DNA of 64,000 nucleotides from Bacillus sp. SKDU12 (GCF_010093085.1 NZ_MSRC01000007.1:372001-436000), one strand, 5' to 3'. Counted from the first letter of the stretch, positions 10,392 through 21,388 are shown. Translations and numbers: made by a program. The notes: generated by a model from the letters alone, not told the origin.

Positions 10392-10422
10392 TGTACAAAC
10401 CACCACAAGGACGTGAGCAAAC

Positions 10423-11568
10423 ATGCGCATTTTCAAAAAAGCAGTATTTATGGTCATGATTACATTTCTTATTGCTAATGTAAATGTAGACACAGCCCAT
10501 GCTATAGATGTCAGTGCAAAAAGCGCGATCGTGATAGACGGAGCGTCAGGCAGAGTATTATTTGCAAAGGATGAGCATGAAAAAAGGCGAATTGCAAGCA
10601 TCACAAAAATTATGACAGCTGTTCTTGCTATCGAATCAGGTAAAATGGATGAATCGGTGACAGTGTCAGCAAATGCTGTCAAAACAGAAGGATCTGCCAT
10701 TTATTTGACAGAAGGACAAAAAGTGAAACTAAAAGATCTCGTGTATGGACTGATGCTGAGATCAGGAAACGACGCCGCTGTCGCAATTGCTGAGCATGTC
10801 GGGGGCAGTCTTGATGGATTTATTTACATGATGAATCAAAAAGCTGAGCAGCTTGGCATGAAGAACACTCGTTTTCAAAACCCGCACGGATTGGACGACC
10901 ATGAAAATCATTATTCAACAGCCTATGATATGGCCATTTTAACCAAATACGCGATGAAACTGAAAAACTATCAAAAAATTTCAGGAACAAAAATATACAA
11001 AGCTGAAACAATGGAAAGCGTCTGGAAAAACAAAAATAAGCTGCTGACCATGCTTTACCCTTACAGCACAGGGGGGAAAACAGGCTATACAAAACTTGCA
11101 AAACGGACACTGGTCTCAACAGCCTCAAAGGCCGGCGTTGACTTGATTGCCGTCACCATAAATGATCCTGACGATTGGGATGATCATATGAATATGTTTA
11201 ACTATGTATTTGATCATTATCAAACCTATTTAATCGCAAAAAAAGGAGACATTCCCAAGCTGAAAGGCACATTTTATGAATCAAAGGCTTTTATCAAACG
11301 TGATATCACCTATTTGCTAACCGATGAGGAAAAGGAAGACGTTAAAATTAAAACCACGCTGCTTAAGCCGAAAAAAGCATGGGAAAAAGACGCCTCGAAA
11401 ATTCCTGACATCGTAGGGCACATGAAGATCATGTTCAACGACGAAATGATCGCCAAAGTGCCAATCTATTATGAAAATAAACGACATCAAAAACCGAAAA
11501 AACAATTTTTTGAAACATTTAAATCAATCTTTCTGAATGCGGCTGGCGGGACAAAATGGTCAATATAA
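10423..11568 (+). CDS. dacB: Sporulation D-alanyl-D-alanine carboxypeptidase DacB (PBP5*)
   Basis: Trims stem peptides in spore cortex peptidoglycan and so limits cross-linking. 381 residues with a cleavable signal peptide (to about AHA, residue 27). All penicillin-binding motifs are intact: S59-I-T-K62, SGN near residue 119, KTG near residue 220. The C-terminal domain ends in an amphipathic membrane-anchoring stretch ([15 protein letters not shown]). One Ala shorter at the cleavage site than 168 by recall. First gene of the dacB-spmA-spmB operon, overlapping spmA by 13 bp. Confidence 0.96.
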   Translation: MRIFKKAVFMVMITFLIANVNVDTAHAIDVSAKSAIVIDGASGRVLFAKDEHEKRRIASITKIMTAVLAIESGKMDESVTVSANAVKTEGSAIYLTEGQKVKLKDLVYGLMLRSGNDAAVAIAEHVGGSLDGFIYMMNQKAEQLGMKNTRFQNPHGLDDHENHYSTAYDMAILTKYAMKLKNYQKISGTKIYKAETMESVWKNKNKLLTMLYPYSTGGKTGYTKLAKRTLVSTASKAGVDLIAVTINDPDDWDDHMNMFNYVFDHYQTYLIAKKGDIPKLKGTFYESKAFIKRDITYLLTDEEKEDVKIKTTLLKPKKAWEKDASKIPDIVGHMKIMFNDEMIAKVPIYYENKRHQKPKKQFFETFKSIFLNAAGGTKWSI

Positions 11569-12146
11569 TTTGGGTCAGTTTAACTGTGATCGGACTTGTT
11601 TTTGCGATGTGCAACGGAACGCTGCAAGATGTCAATGAAGCCGTATTTAAGGGGGCAAAGGAAGCCGTTACGATTTCATTCGGACTGATGAGCGTGCTTG
11701 TTTTCTGGCTGGGTTTAATGAAAATAGCCGAGCAGTCAGGGCTTTTGGAGTTATTCAGCCGGATGTGCAGGCCTTTTATATCTAAACTGTTTCCTGATAT
11801 ACCGCCGGATCATCCTGCAATGGGCTACATTTTATCTAATCTCATGGCGAACTTTTTCGGCCTTGGTAATGCAGCAACTCCGCTTGGCATAAAAGCAATG
11901 GAGCAAATGAAAAAGCTGAATGGAAATCGAACGGAAGCGAGCCGGTCGATGATTACTTTTTTAGCGGTCAATACGTCATGCATCACTCTCATCCCGACAA
12001 CCGTTATCGCAGTCCGAATGGCTTATTCCTCCAAAGCACCGACAGATATCGTCGGGCCGAGTATTTTAGCGACACTCATTTCCGGAATCGGCGCTATTTT
12101 TATTGATCGGTACTTTTATTACCGCCGCAAAAGGAAGGGAAGGTGA
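11556..12146 (+). CDS. spmA: Spore maturation protein A
   Basis: Integral membrane protein of the nucleoside recognition/Gate family, needed with SpmB for full spore core dehydration. 196 residues with several hydrophobic helices; conserved motif [17 protein letters not shown] (about residues 107-123). Starts inside the end of dacB. The transported substrate is unknown. Confidence 0.95.
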   Translation: MVNIIWVSLTVIGLVFAMCNGTLQDVNEAVFKGAKEAVTISFGLMSVLVFWLGLMKIAEQSGLLELFSRMCRPFISKLFPDIPPDHPAMGYILSNLMANFFGLGNAATPLGIKAMEQMKKLNGNRTEASRSMITFLAVNTSCITLIPTTVIAVRMAYSSKAPTDIVGPSILATLISGIGAIFIDRYFYYRRKRKGR

Positions 12147-12150
12147 GCGG

Positions 12151-12687
12151 ATGGAAATCATCAACTGGCTTTCTTTAGCCATGATTCCAATCATTATTGC
12201 CGGAATTCTTCTGTATGGAACAATGAAAAAGGTCCCCACATATGAATCCTTCGTCGAAGGCGGAAAAGAAGGGATAGAAATTGCCTTTTCCATTATCCCT
12301 TATTTAGTCGGAATGCTTGTCGCCATCACTGTTTTTAGGTCATCGGGTGCGCTTGATTTTATAATGGATTTTTTGAAACCGTTTTTCTCCGCTATGGGCA
12401 TCCCCGCTGAGGTAGTTCCGCTTGCGTTGATTCGTCCGATCTCCGGTACGGCAGCACTTGGCATGACGACAGATTTAATAGCGGTATACGGGCCGGACTC
12501 TTTTATCGGGAGGCTTGCTTCCGTCATGCAAGGATCAACAGATACAACGCTTTACGTACTGACTGTGTATTTTGGAGCGGTGGGCATTAAAAAAATGGGG
12601 GATGCTTTAAAGGTGGGGCTCCTTGCTGATTTAATCGGCGTAGTTGCATCTATCATCATCGTTACGTTATTATTTGGGAACGCCTGA
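12151..12687 (+). CDS. spmB: Spore maturation protein B
   Basis: Partner of SpmA, same family. ATG 12151, 4 bp after spmA, gives MEIINWLSLAMIPIII and 178 residues. Hydrophobic helices throughout, with the conserved RPISGTAALGM motif near residue 89. Acts in the mother cell or forespore membrane during core dehydration. Confidence 0.95.
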   Translation: MEIINWLSLAMIPIIIAGILLYGTMKKVPTYESFVEGGKEGIEIAFSIIPYLVGMLVAITVFRSSGALDFIMDFLKPFFSAMGIPAEVVPLALIRPISGTAALGMTTDLIAVYGPDSFIGRLASVMQGSTDTTLYVLTVYFGAVGIKKMGDALKVGLLADLIGVVASIIIVTLLFGNA

Positions 12688-12702
12688 AAACGGCGTTTTT
12701 TT
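12679..12702 (+). terminator. dacB operon terminator
   Basis: AACGCC (12679-12684) / GGCGTT (12692-12697) with a T run, overlapping the spmB stop. Confidence 0.8.
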
Positions 12703-12733
12703 GGATTTGGCATAGAAATTTGAAAAAGCTTGT

Positions 12734-12761
12734 TTGTTAAGGTTGAAAAAAGTAAGATAAT
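12734..12761 (+). promoter_or_regulatory. Probable rluB promoter
   Basis: TTGTTA (12734-12739), 16-nt spacer, GATAAT (12756-12761), just upstream of the rluB ribosome site. Confidence 0.45.
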
Positions 12762-12777
12762 ACATGAGGTGAAAGAC

Positions 12778-13512
12778 ATGGAAAGACTGCAAAAAGTAAT
12801 TGCTCACGCCGGAGTTGCATCGCGCAGAAAGGCGGAGGAGCTGATTAAAGAAGGAAAAGTAAAGGTGAACGGCAAAGTAATAACAGAGCTTGGTGTTAAG
12901 GTGACCGGTTCTGATCAAATTGAGGTAAATGGGTTAAAGGTGGAACGCGAAGAGCCGGTTTACTTCCTTTTATATAAACCAAGAGGTGTCATTTCTGCAG
13001 CCCAGGATGACAAAGGCCGCAAAGTCGTAACAGACTTTTTTAAAGCAATCCCGCAGCGCATTTACCCGATTGGACGTCTGGATTATGATACGAGCGGTCT
13101 TTTGCTTTTAACCAATGACGGCGAGTTTGCCAATAAACTGATGCACCCTAAGTATGAAATAGACAAAACATATGTGGCAAAGGTGAAAGGCATCCCGCCT
13201 AAAGAAGTGCTTAGAAAACTGGAACGCGGAATCAGGCTTGAAGAAGGCAAAACGGCGCCTGCTAAAGCGAAGCTGCTGTCTTTGGATAAGAAAAAACAAA
13301 CAAGCATTATACAGCTGACGATTCATGAAGGACGCAACAGACAGGTGCGCCGCATGTTCGAAGCGATTGGCCATGAGGTTATTAAGCTGAAGCGTGAAGA
13401 ATACGCGTTTTTAAACTTGCGCGGCCTGCATACAGGAGATGCCCGAGAGCTTACGCCTCATGAAGTCAAAAGACTCAGAGCGCTGGCTGAGCACGGTAAA
13501 AACGCTTTCTAA
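12778..13512 (+). CDS. rluB: 23S rRNA pseudouridine synthase RluB
   Basis: Makes a pseudouridine in domain V of 23S rRNA (position 2633 in B. subtilis is reported). An S4 RNA-binding domain (residues 1-60, MERLQKVIAHAGVASRRKAEELI) is followed by the RsuA-type catalytic domain with GRLDYDTSGLLLLTNDG holding the catalytic Asp (about 104). HEGRNRQVRRMFEAIGHEV is the family's C-terminal signature. 244 residues from ATG 12778; formerly ypuL. Confidence 0.94.
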   Translation: MERLQKVIAHAGVASRRKAEELIKEGKVKVNGKVITELGVKVTGSDQIEVNGLKVEREEPVYFLLYKPRGVISAAQDDKGRKVVTDFFKAIPQRIYPIGRLDYDTSGLLLLTNDGEFANKLMHPKYEIDKTYVAKVKGIPPKEVLRKLERGIRLEEGKTAPAKAKLLSLDKKKQTSIIQLTIHEGRNRQVRRMFEAIGHEVIKLKREEYAFLNLRGLHTGDARELTPHEVKRLRALAEHGKNAF

Positions 13513-13549
13513 ATTTCACATAACCTTCAAAAAGTAAGAAATGTGAAAT
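13513..13549. repeat. 9-bp inverted repeat upstream of resA
   Basis: ATTTCACAT (13513-13521) and ATGTGAAAT (13541-13549) form a perfect inverted repeat with a 19-bp gap, directly upstream of the resA -10. No T run follows, so it does not look like a terminator. The half-site resembles the TTTGTGAAT-type motif described for ResD. Confidence 0.6.
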
Positions 13550-13559
13550 GATTGGGCAA

Positions 13560-13568
13560 TGATATAAT
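13560..13568 (+). promoter_or_regulatory. Extended -10 of the resABC(DE) promoter
   Basis: TGA-TATAAT (13560-13568) lacks a good -35 (AATGTG), as expected for an activator-dependent promoter; ResD~P is the known activator of resA. Confidence 0.6.
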
Positions 13569-13606
13569 TGAATGGATATACAATTGGGGGAAGGGGGCAG
13601 CGGACA

Positions 13607-14146
13607 ATGAAGAAAAAAAGGCGTTTATTCATTCGGACCGGCATCCTTCTCGTTTTAATCTGCGCACTTGGCTATACCATTTACAACGCAGTATTTGCCG
13701 GCAAAGAGAGTATATCTGAAGGATCCAACGCACCGAATTTTGTCCTTGAAGGTACGAATGGGAAACGTATCGAGCTCAGTGACTTAAAAGGAAAAGGTGT
13801 TTTTTTGAATTTCTGGGGCACATGGTGTGAACCATGCAAAAAAGAATTTCCTTATATGGCGAACCAATATAAGCATTTTAAAGATCAAGGTGTTGAAATT
13901 GTCGCGGTAAATGTTGGGGAGTCAAAGATAGCAGTACATAATTTTATGAAATCCTACGGAGTCAATTTCCCGGTTGTTCTGGATACAGATCGCCAAGTGC
14001 TTGATGCCTATGACGTATCTCCGCTTCCGACAACCTTTCTCATCAATCCGGAAGGAAAAGTTGTCAAGGTGGTGACCGGTCCTATGACAGAAAGTATGAT
14101 ACACGATTATATGAATCTGATAAAACCCGGAGAGACGTCAGGATGA
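13607..14146 (+). CDS. resA: Thiol-disulfide oxidoreductase ResA
   Basis: Extracytoplasmic, membrane-tethered thioredoxin-like protein that reduces apocytochrome c cysteines before haem attachment. N-terminal anchor (residues 7-30), then the thioredoxin fold with C74-E-P-C77 and the cis-proline region SPLPTTFLI. 179 residues from ATG 13607, placed by GGGGGAAGGGGG; an in-frame TTG at 13568 overlaps the promoter -10. Overlaps resB by 4 bp (ATGA). Confidence 0.97.
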   Translation: MKKKRRLFIRTGILLVLICALGYTIYNAVFAGKESISEGSNAPNFVLEGTNGKRIELSDLKGKGVFLNFWGTWCEPCKKEFPYMANQYKHFKDQGVEIVAVNVGESKIAVHNFMKSYGVNFPVVLDTDRQVLDAYDVSPLPTTFLINPEGKVVKVVTGPMTESMIHDYMNLIKPGETSG

Positions 14147-15771
14147 AGCAAGTCAAATGCGAATGCGGACATATAAACCCGGTCGGAACCGTTCTATGTG
14201 AATCGTGCGGAAGAGCTCTTCAGGACACTCAGCCTCCGCTTGCTGATATGAGATATGACGGCAGTGCAAGACGTTCACAAACCTATAACAAGACGATTGT
14301 TGACAAAGTTTGGAATTTTTTTTCTTCGGTTAAGGTGGGAATATGGCTTATCATCATAACCCTTGCTGCATCAGCGTTCGGCACTATTTTTCCCCAGGAA
14401 GCCTATTTGCCGCCTGGTGCGCAGGCAGATACTTATTACAAAGAGCAGTACGGCACATTCGGCCAGCTTTATTACTTGCTCGGGTTTCATCACTTATATG
14501 GCTCTTGGTGGTATTTGCTGCTCATTGCTTCGATCGGCATTTCACTCGTGATTTGCAGTCTCGATCGAGTCATTCCGTTATATAGAGCATTGAAAAACCA
14601 AGGTGTCCAACGGAGTCCTGCTTTTTTAAAAAGGCAGCGCTTGTTCAGTGAAACGGATATTGTGCTGCACGGGGAAACAAAAGAAAAGATTACTGCTCTC
14701 TTAACGAAAAAGCATTATAGAATCAGAGAAAAAGAGGGCAGCATTCTTGCTGAAAAAGGGCGTTTTTCTCGCTGGGGCCCGTATGTCAACCACATTGGAT
14801 TGATTATCTTTCTGATAGGTGCGATGCTGAGATTTGTGCCCGGCATGTACGTTGATGAGACGCTTTGGGTCAGAGAAGGTGAAACCGCAGCAATCCCGGG
14901 AACAGATGGAAAATATTATCTAAAAAACAATCAATTCAGTGTAGAAACCTATAGCAGCAAAACGGAAAAAAAGGTATTCGCAGATGCCATTGACAGAGTC
15001 GGGGACGGAAGAGTGGCAAAGAACTTTCAAACGGATGCCGTGCTCTACAAGAGAGAAGGAAAAATTGTTTATGGTGAGAAGCCGAAGCTGAAAAAAGTAA
15101 CAGAAGAGGACATTCGTGTCAATCAGCCGCTGCGTTTTAATTCTTTTTCTGTTTACCAGGTAGATTATAAAGAGAATCAGCTTGATCAAATGGTATTCCA
15201 GCTAATAGACAAAAAAACTAAAAAATCCTTCGGGAGTTTAAAGATCAACCTTCTGGATCCAGATTCGGTTTATGATCTTGGTAACGGTTACAAGGTGGAA
15301 GTCGCCAGCTATCTGCCAGACTTCTATTTTAATCAGGACGGTGAGCCGAGCACGAAAACTAAAATCCCTAACAACCCGGCTTTTGTCTTTAATATCATCA
15401 CGCCGGATAAACCGAAGGGCGAAAAAAGCTTTGTCGCCATCCAAGAAACAATTGAAGGCTCCGGAAGCAATAAATACAAGCTGAAATTTGACCATGTCGA
15501 TACGAAAAACATTACCGGACTTACAGTCAGAAAGGATTTGACACTCTGGGTGCTTGCCGTCGGCGGAGCCATTTTTATGATTGGTGTTATTCAAGGCATG
15601 TATTGGCAGCACCGAAGAATCTGGCTGCACTCACAGGATGGCGCAGTCATGGTGGCTGGGCATACGAATAAAAACTGGTATGGCTTGAAAAAGGATCTAG
15701 CCTTTGTATTGGCTGATTCCGGACTGACTGAACCGGAGGACCAAAAAGAATTAACCAAAACACAGAATTAG
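14143..15771 (+). CDS. resB: Cytochrome c biogenesis protein ResB (Ccs1)
   Basis: Membrane part of the system II haem ligation complex with ResC. 542 residues; transmembrane helices near 63-80, 123-145, 212-232 and 460-480 bracket a large extracytoplasmic domain. The N-terminus carries a CxC...CxxC cluster (C6, C8, C19, C22), a possible zinc ribbon on the cytoplasmic side. Tight ATGA overlap with resA. Confidence 0.95.
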   Translation: MKQVKCECGHINPVGTVLCESCGRALQDTQPPLADMRYDGSARRSQTYNKTIVDKVWNFFSSVKVGIWLIIITLAASAFGTIFPQEAYLPPGAQADTYYKEQYGTFGQLYYLLGFHHLYGSWWYLLLIASIGISLVICSLDRVIPLYRALKNQGVQRSPAFLKRQRLFSETDIVLHGETKEKITALLTKKHYRIREKEGSILAEKGRFSRWGPYVNHIGLIIFLIGAMLRFVPGMYVDETLWVREGETAAIPGTDGKYYLKNNQFSVETYSSKTEKKVFADAIDRVGDGRVAKNFQTDAVLYKREGKIVYGEKPKLKKVTEEDIRVNQPLRFNSFSVYQVDYKENQLDQMVFQLIDKKTKKSFGSLKINLLDPDSVYDLGNGYKVEVASYLPDFYFNQDGEPSTKTKIPNNPAFVFNIITPDKPKGEKSFVAIQETIEGSGSNKYKLKFDHVDTKNITGLTVRKDLTLWVLAVGGAIFMIGVIQGMYWQHRRIWLHSQDGAVMVAGHTNKNWYGLKKDLAFVLADSGLTEPEDQKELTKTQN

Positions 15772-15790
15772 GCGAAAAAGGAGTGATGTC

Positions 15791-16966
15791 ATGGCAGAGC
15801 TGAGCGGAAATTTTCTTTATGCAGCCTTTCTTGTGTATTTAATCGCTGTCCCGATTTTCGGCGGGGCCATACGCGGAAATAAAGATCAAAAGAGCAAGCC
15901 AAACCGGTGGGCCAATATCGGGATCGCTCTTTCTATTGTTGGTTTTCTCTGTCATCTGGGATATTTCGCCTTAAGGTGGGCGGCAAGCGGTCATGCGCCT
16001 GTCAGCAATATGTTTGAATTCACCACCGCCTTTGGCATGATGCTCGTTTTGGCGTTTATTATTCTATATTTTATTTATAGATTGCCATCATTGGGCTTAT
16101 TTACACTGTCAATCGCTTTATTGCTGATTGCTTATGCCAGTATGTTTCCGAGAGACATCTCGCCCTTAATTCCGTCGCTGCAGAGCAATTGGCTGTATAT
16201 TCACGTAACAACGGCCGCACTTGGGCAAGCTATACTTGCTATCAGCTTTGTCGCAGGTGTCATCTTCCTGTTAAAGCATGTAGACCAGACAAAACCAAGC
16301 AAAAAAACGTTCTGGCTAGAAGCGATTATGTTTATTCTGGTCACAACTGTGGCCTTTATTGGGGTTACTTCAGCATTTCGTCTCGCGGGCTATGAAGCGG
16401 AGTTCAACTGGGTGGATAAAAATAACAAAAAAATCGTGATGAAGTACGAAATGCCTGCGCTTATCGGCCCGCATGAGGGAGAGCTTTTGACCGAGGGGAA
16501 AATGAAGCCGCTTGCTGAGCTTCCCGCCATTTTCTCAGGCAGAAAGGTAAATACGGTAATCTGGTCGTTTGGAGCTGGCCTTGTTTTATACGGGGCTCTT
16601 CGTCTCATCTTCAGAAAAAGAATCAGCGCTCTATTACATCCTCTAGTGAAAAACGTCAATCTTGATCTGGTGGATGAGGTTGGGTACAGGGCGGTATCAA
16701 TCGGGTTTCCGATCTTTACGCTCGGCGCGCTGATCTTCGCAATGATTTGGGCTCAGCTCGCTTGGACCAGATTTTGGGGCTGGGACCCGAAGGAAGTATG
16801 GGCGCTGATTACGTTTTTATTTTATGCCGCGTATCTTCATTTAAGACTGTCAAGAGGCTGGCACGGTGAGAAGTCAGCATGGCTGGCCGTTATCGGTTTT
16901 GCTATTATCATGTTTAATTTAATATTTGTAAATCTAGTGCTTGCCGGACTTCATTCTTATGCATAG
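15791..16966 (+). CDS. resC: Cytochrome c biogenesis protein ResC (CcsA)
   Basis: Polytopic haem-handling membrane protein. The tryptophan-rich WWD domain is clear: [23 protein letters not shown] (about residues 317-339). Conserved flanking histidines are visible in HVTTAALGQ and WHGEKSAW. 391 residues. Begins 19 bp after resB with GGAGTGATG as ribosome site. With ResA and ResB it builds c-type cytochromes. Confidence 0.95.
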   Translation: MAELSGNFLYAAFLVYLIAVPIFGGAIRGNKDQKSKPNRWANIGIALSIVGFLCHLGYFALRWAASGHAPVSNMFEFTTAFGMMLVLAFIILYFIYRLPSLGLFTLSIALLLIAYASMFPRDISPLIPSLQSNWLYIHVTTAALGQAILAISFVAGVIFLLKHVDQTKPSKKTFWLEAIMFILVTTVAFIGVTSAFRLAGYEAEFNWVDKNNKKIVMKYEMPALIGPHEGELLTEGKMKPLAELPAIFSGRKVNTVIWSFGAGLVLYGALRLIFRKRISALLHPLVKNVNLDLVDEVGYRAVSIGFPIFTLGALIFAMIWAQLAWTRFWGWDPKEVWALITFLFYAAYLHLRLSRGWHGEKSAWLAVIGFAIIMFNLIFVNLVLAGLHSYA

Positions 16967-16984
16967 TCCTTAAAAAGAGACCAG

Positions 16985-17014
16985 TTCTCAAACTTTCTCA
17001 TGATTTGATAAAAT
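16985..17014 (+). promoter_or_regulatory. Internal promoter of resDE
   Basis: TTCTCA (16985-16990), 18-nt spacer, TGA-TAAAAT ending at 17014. resD is known to have its own promoter in addition to read-through from resA. Confidence 0.5.
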
Positions 17015-17046
17015 GAAAGTAACAGAAGGAAAGCAGGGGGAAAACG

Positions 17047-17769
17047 ATGGACCAAATGAACGAAACCAAAATATTAATAGTTGATGACGAAGCCAGAATT
17101 CGCCGCCTTTTAAGAATGTATCTTGAACGTGAAAATTATGTCATAGACGAAGCGGAAAATGGTGATGAAGCGATTGCCAAAGGACTTGAAGCCAATTATG
17201 ACTTGATTTTGCTTGATCTGATGATGCCGGGAACTGACGGAATTGAAGTGTGCCGGCAAGTACGGGAAAAAAAAGCAACGCCAATTATCATGCTGACGGC
17301 AAAAGGAGAAGAAGCAAACCGGGTTCAGGGATTTGAAGCGGGAACAGATGATTATATTGTCAAACCGTTCAGCCCGAGAGAAGTCGTGCTGCGGGTAAAA
17401 GCTCTTTTAAGAAGAGCATCCCAAACCTCTTATTTCAATGCCAATACACCGACGAAAAATGTACTTGTGTTCTCACATCTGTCTATTGACCATGACGCTC
17501 ATCGCGTAACTGCAGACGGAACAGAAGTAAGCTTAACACCAAAAGAGTATGAGCTTCTATATTTCTTAGCGAAAACACCTGATAAAGTGTATGACCGGGA
17601 AAAGCTTTTGAAAGAAGTATGGCAATATGAGTTTTTTGGAGATTTGCGAACAGTAGATACTCACGTTAAACGCCTGAGAGAGAAGCTGAACAAGGTATCG
17701 CCGGAAGCTGCGAAAAAAATTGTCACTGTATGGGGTGTAGGCTATAAATTTGAGGTAGGCGCTGAATGA
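17047..17769 (+). CDS. resD: Response regulator ResD
   Basis: OmpR-type regulator of aerobic and anaerobic respiration genes. Receiver domain (residues 7-120) with the acidic pair DDE, phospho-acceptor in LLDLMMPG (about D57), T in MLTAKG and K in YIVKPFSP. The C-terminal winged helix (about 145-236) has LTPKEYELL and the recognition helix [11 protein letters not shown]. 240 residues; overlaps resE by 4 bp. Confidence 0.97.
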   Translation: MDQMNETKILIVDDEARIRRLLRMYLERENYVIDEAENGDEAIAKGLEANYDLILLDLMMPGTDGIEVCRQVREKKATPIIMLTAKGEEANRVQGFEAGTDDYIVKPFSPREVVLRVKALLRRASQTSYFNANTPTKNVLVFSHLSIDHDAHRVTADGTEVSLTPKEYELLYFLAKTPDKVYDREKLLKEVWQYEFFGDLRTVDTHVKRLREKLNKVSPEAAKKIVTVWGVGYKFEVGAE

Positions 17770-19535
17770 AATTTTGGAAAAGCGTAGTTGGCAAGCTATG
17801 GTTTACAATCCTTTCGCTCGTCTTGATCGTATTATTCATTTTAACGGTTCTTTTGCTGGAGTTTATTGAAAATTATCATGTGGAAGAAGCTGAGAATGAT
17901 TTAACACAGCTTGCAAATAAAGTTGCTGTCATCATAGAAAATCACGAAGACCAGGCACTGGCAAGATCAATCACTTGGGAGCTCGCTGATAACTTAACAA
18001 GCATTGCAATCGTTCAGGATGAGAAAAAGCACTGGTATTCTCCCAATGATAAAAATCGCCTGTCGTCCATTACGGTTGAGCAAATACAACACGACAAAGA
18101 CTTAAATCATGCTCTCCAAAACCATAAAAAAGTAAGTAAGCGAACAGGGCTGAGCGATACAGACACGGATAATGAACGTTTGATTGTCGGTGTCCCGTAT
18201 GAAAAAGACGGAAAGAAAGGCATGGTCTTTTTATCTCAGTCTTTGCTTGCTGTTAAAGATACAACAAAACATACAACCCGTTATATTTTTCTGGCCGCGG
18301 GGATTGCGACTGTGCTGACCACGTTTTTCGCTTTCTTTTTATCAAGCAGGGTCACGTATCCGCTCCGAAAAATGAGAGAAGGCGCACAGGATTTGGCGAA
18401 AGGCAAGTTTGATACAAAAATCCCGATTCTAACCCAGGATGAAATCGGAGAACTGGCAACTGCCTTCAATCAAATGGGCCGGCAGCTTAACTTTCATATT
18501 AATGCGCTCAATCAAGAAAAAGAGCAGCTTTCTAATATTTTGAGCAGTATGGCTGACGGGGTTATTACCATCAATATTGATGGTGCAATTCTTGTGACAA
18601 ATCCGCCGGCTGAACGTTTTCTCCAAGCTTGGTATTATGAGCAGAACATGAATATCAAAGAAGGTGATAACCTTCCGCCTGAAGCAAAAGAGCTGTTCCA
18701 AAACGTTGTCAGCACTGAAAAAGAACAAATGATCGAGATGACGCTGCAAGGCAGATCATGGGTGCTCTTAATGACGCCGCTTTATGCGAAATCACATGTC
18801 AGGGGAGCGGTTGCCGTGCTGCGCGACATGACGGAAGAACGCCGCTTGGATAAACTGCGGGAGGATTTTATAGCAAATGTCAGCCATGAGCTGAGAACAC
18901 CGATTTCTATGCTTCAGGGATACAGTGAAGCAATTGTCGATGACATTGCAAGCTCCGAGGAAGACCGGAAAGAAATTGCCCAAATCATTTATGACGAATC
19001 ACTTCGAATGGGCCGTTTGGTCAATGATTTGCTTGATTTAGCGCGAATGGAATCAGGGCATACAGGCTTGCATTATGAAAAAATTAATGTGAATGAGTTT
19101 TTAGAGAAAATCATCCGGAAGTTTTCCGGTGTTGCGAGAGAAAAAAATATTGCTTTACATCAAGACATTTCTCTCACAGAAGAAGAGTTAATGTTTGATG
19201 AGGACAAAATGGAGCAGGTCTTTACCAATTTGATAGATAACGCGCTGCGGCATACTTCATCCGGCGGCAGTGTCTCCATTACAGCCCATTCTGTGAAGGA
19301 TGCATTGAAAATTGATATTAAAGACACTGGATCCGGTATACCGGAAGAAGATCTGCCGTTTATCTTTGAGCGGTTCTATAAGGCAGATAAAGCGCGGACA
19401 AGAGGCAGAGCAGGAACCGGACTTGGACTGGCTATCGTTAAAAATATTGTGGAAGCCCACAACGGGTCGATTACGGTGCACAGTCGAATGGATAAAGGTA
19501 CAACATTTACATTTTATATTCCGACAAAATCATGA
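17766..19535 (+). CDS. resE: Sensor histidine kinase ResE
   Basis: Membrane kinase/phosphatase partner of ResD that responds to oxygen limitation and NO. 589 residues: TM1 (about 10-32), extracytoplasmic domain, TM2 (about 173-195), HAMP (195-247), PAS (about 255-360), then the H box [20 protein letters not shown] box [13 protein letters not shown]1 [19 protein letters not shown] and G2 [16 protein letters not shown]. Followed by a terminator that closes the res cluster. Confidence 0.97.
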   Translation: MKFWKSVVGKLWFTILSLVLIVLFILTVLLLEFIENYHVEEAENDLTQLANKVAVIIENHEDQALARSITWELADNLTSIAIVQDEKKHWYSPNDKNRLSSITVEQIQHDKDLNHALQNHKKVSKRTGLSDTDTDNERLIVGVPYEKDGKKGMVFLSQSLLAVKDTTKHTTRYIFLAAGIATVLTTFFAFFLSSRVTYPLRKMREGAQDLAKGKFDTKIPILTQDEIGELATAFNQMGRQLNFHINALNQEKEQLSNILSSMADGVITINIDGAILVTNPPAERFLQAWYYEQNMNIKEGDNLPPEAKELFQNVVSTEKEQMIEMTLQGRSWVLLMTPLYAKSHVRGAVAVLRDMTEERRLDKLREDFIANVSHELRTPISMLQGYSEAIVDDIASSEEDRKEIAQIIYDESLRMGRLVNDLLDLARMESGHTGLHYEKINVNEFLEKIIRKFSGVAREKNIALHQDISLTEEELMFDEDKMEQVFTNLIDNALRHTSSGGSVSITAHSVKDALKIDIKDTGSGIPEEDLPFIFERFYKADKARTRGRAGTGLGLAIVKNIVEAHNGSITVHSRMDKGTTFTFYIPTKS

Positions 19536-19575
19536 CATCGAGTCTGAAATTGCCGAAGAATCTTGTTCCATAAGA

Positions 19576-19605
19576 AACACCCGCTATTAGAGCGGGTGTT
19601 TTTTT
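19576..19605 (+). terminator. resE terminator
   Basis: AACACCCGCT-ATTAG-AGCGGGTGTT followed by T7: a perfect 10-bp stem. Confidence 0.92.
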
Positions 19606-19688
19606 AAAAAAGACCATATTAATAAAATTTAAGGATATGTTAATATAAATTCCCTTCCAAATTCCAGTTTCTCGTAATATAGTTGTAA

Positions 19689-19715
19689 TGTAACTTTTCA
19701 AGCTATTCATACGAC
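19689..19715 (+). promoter_or_regulatory. sigma-X autoregulatory promoter of sigX-rsiX
   Basis: TGTAAC (19689-19694), 17-nt spacer, CGAC (19712-19715): the sigma-X consensus exactly, 25 bp before sigX. Confidence 0.85.
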
Positions 19716-19740
19716 AAAAAAGTGAACGGAGGGGTTTCAA

Positions 19741-20325
19741 ATGGAAGAAACCTTTCAATTATTATATGATACATATCATCAAGATTTGTACCAATTTTTA
19801 TTTTATATGGTAAAGGATAAAAGCCAGGCGGAAGATCTTCTTCAGGAGGTTTATATTCGGGTACTACATTCTTATCATACGTTTGAAGGAAGAAGCAGTG
19901 AAAAAACATGGCTTTTATCTATCGCACGTCATGTTGCGATAGACTGGTTCCGTAAACAGCAGACGATCAGACAGCGTATACTCGGCACATTTGATTGGGA
20001 TACACAGGATGTCAGAGACCAGCAACTGCTTCCGGACGAACTTGCGGTTCAGCATGAAAATGTCCGTGAAATTTATGCTGCGCTTGATCAATGTACGATC
20101 GATCAAAGAGCTGTGATTATCTTACGGTTTATTCAGGGATATTCAATTCAGGAAACAGCCACTACGCTGCGCTTCTCGGAAAGCAAAGTAAAAACGACCC
20201 AACATAGAGGGCTCAAAGTACTTCGGAAACATATGGAGCTTTTGAGGGAGGAGCTAATGGATGATGAAGTCAGAATGGAACGAAGAACAGGTAAAGGAGT
20301 TGTTAAGCCAACTTCCAGCAGTTAA
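19741..20325 (+). CDS. sigX: ECF RNA polymerase sigma factor SigX
   Basis: Directs envelope-modification genes (such as dlt and pssA) under cationic peptide and other envelope stress. 194 residues with sigma region 2 (DLYQFLFYMVKDKSQAEDLLQEVYIRVL ... FEGRSSEKTWLLSIARHVAIDWFRK) and region 4.2 (YSIQETATTLRFSESKVKTTQHRGLKVLRK). Start ATG 19741 behind GGAGG. Its 3' end overlaps rsiX by 65 bp. Confidence 0.96.
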   Translation: MEETFQLLYDTYHQDLYQFLFYMVKDKSQAEDLLQEVYIRVLHSYHTFEGRSSEKTWLLSIARHVAIDWFRKQQTIRQRILGTFDWDTQDVRDQQLLPDELAVQHENVREIYAALDQCTIDQRAVIILRFIQGYSIQETATTLRFSESKVKTTQHRGLKVLRKHMELLREELMDDEVRMERRTGKGVVKPTSSS

Positions 20326-21370
20326 AGACCATCGTTCACCTCACGATATTTACAAGCGGCTGACGATGGCAAATAGCAAAAAAAAGCCCACAGTTAGGTG
20401 GATTGGCCCCGCGTGTGCTGCTGCAATTGCGATTTATATCGCCTTCATTATTACTCCTCATTTCTTTAATCAGGCACAGCCTCAACAAAAAGAAGCGTCC
20501 GAAGAGAACGCTGTAACGAAAATGGAGAAAGCAGACAGCCCGAAAGCTGCGTCGTCCCTGAAGCAGACTTCATTTGTTGTTCCTGAAAAGGAACAGAGTC
20601 ATTACATTACTGTTGCGATAGCTGATGCCGAAACATCCGCAATCATACCCATCAGCATCAAAAAAACAAACGCAGACCAAACGATACAGGATATGCTGTC
20701 TAGAAGTGGTGAATTGGGTATCCTTGATCATGATGCCATTACGATTCCATCCTTCATAGATGAAGTAGAGGTCAAGGAAAAACCAAAGCAGAAAGAATTA
20801 AGTGTACGAGTCCATCAGCTCATTACGGCCTTTTCGGTAAGAGATGATACACTGTTGAAAAAATTGCTGAAAGAATCCTTAAAATGGAGTCCATACGAAA
20901 AAGTAACATTTTTATCAGATCAAAATGAGAGTGGCGTTCCTATTGGCTCATATGGCACTTTTACGGAAATTTCGATTCCTAAACAGTCAAAAAGAGCCTA
21001 TTGCTTATACCAAAATAAACAAGGACAAGACTTTCTCGTTCCGTCAAAAAAAACATTTAATACTGTAAAAGAAGCAATTAAGGACATGGAATCAAGCAGC
21101 CAAGAGGATACAGAACCTCTTATTCAAACGGGTGCTGTCCAATCTGTAACGGAGAAACAGAATCACTTATATATCCGTTTCTCAAAAGACGCAGAAGTTG
21201 ATGATTCGATTACCGGTATTTTAATGCTTGAAGGACTTCTTTTAACAGCGAAGGACTTCGGCTTTACAGATGTGACTTTTACGGAAACCAAAGCAAAAAA
21301 AATTGGCAAATATGACGTATCAGATCCCATTTCGGTACCAGCTGCTCCAAATCCAATTTCATTAAATTAA
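20261..21370 (+). CDS. rsiX: Anti-sigma factor RsiX
   Basis: Membrane anti-sigma factor that holds SigX. The cytoplasmic N-terminus (WNEEQVKELLSQLPAVKDHRSP) is the sigma-binding part. One TM helix (about 46-63) leads to a long extracytoplasmic region whose C-terminal part resembles GerMN/sporulation-type domains. 369 residues. Starts within the end of sigX, the usual way to balance sigma and anti-sigma. Confidence 0.95.
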   Translation: MMKSEWNEEQVKELLSQLPAVKDHRSPHDIYKRLTMANSKKKPTVRWIGPACAAAIAIYIAFIITPHFFNQAQPQQKEASEENAVTKMEKADSPKAASSLKQTSFVVPEKEQSHYITVAIADAETSAIIPISIKKTNADQTIQDMLSRSGELGILDHDAITIPSFIDEVEVKEKPKQKELSVRVHQLITAFSVRDDTLLKKLLKESLKWSPYEKVTFLSDQNESGVPIGSYGTFTEISIPKQSKRAYCLYQNKQGQDFLVPSKKTFNTVKEAIKDMESSSQEDTEPLIQTGAVQSVTEKQNHLYIRFSKDAEVDDSITGILMLEGLLLTAKDFGFTDVTFTETKAKKIGKYDVSDPISVPAAPNPISLN

Positions 21371-21388
21371 AAAGAATTCTTTTGAAGT

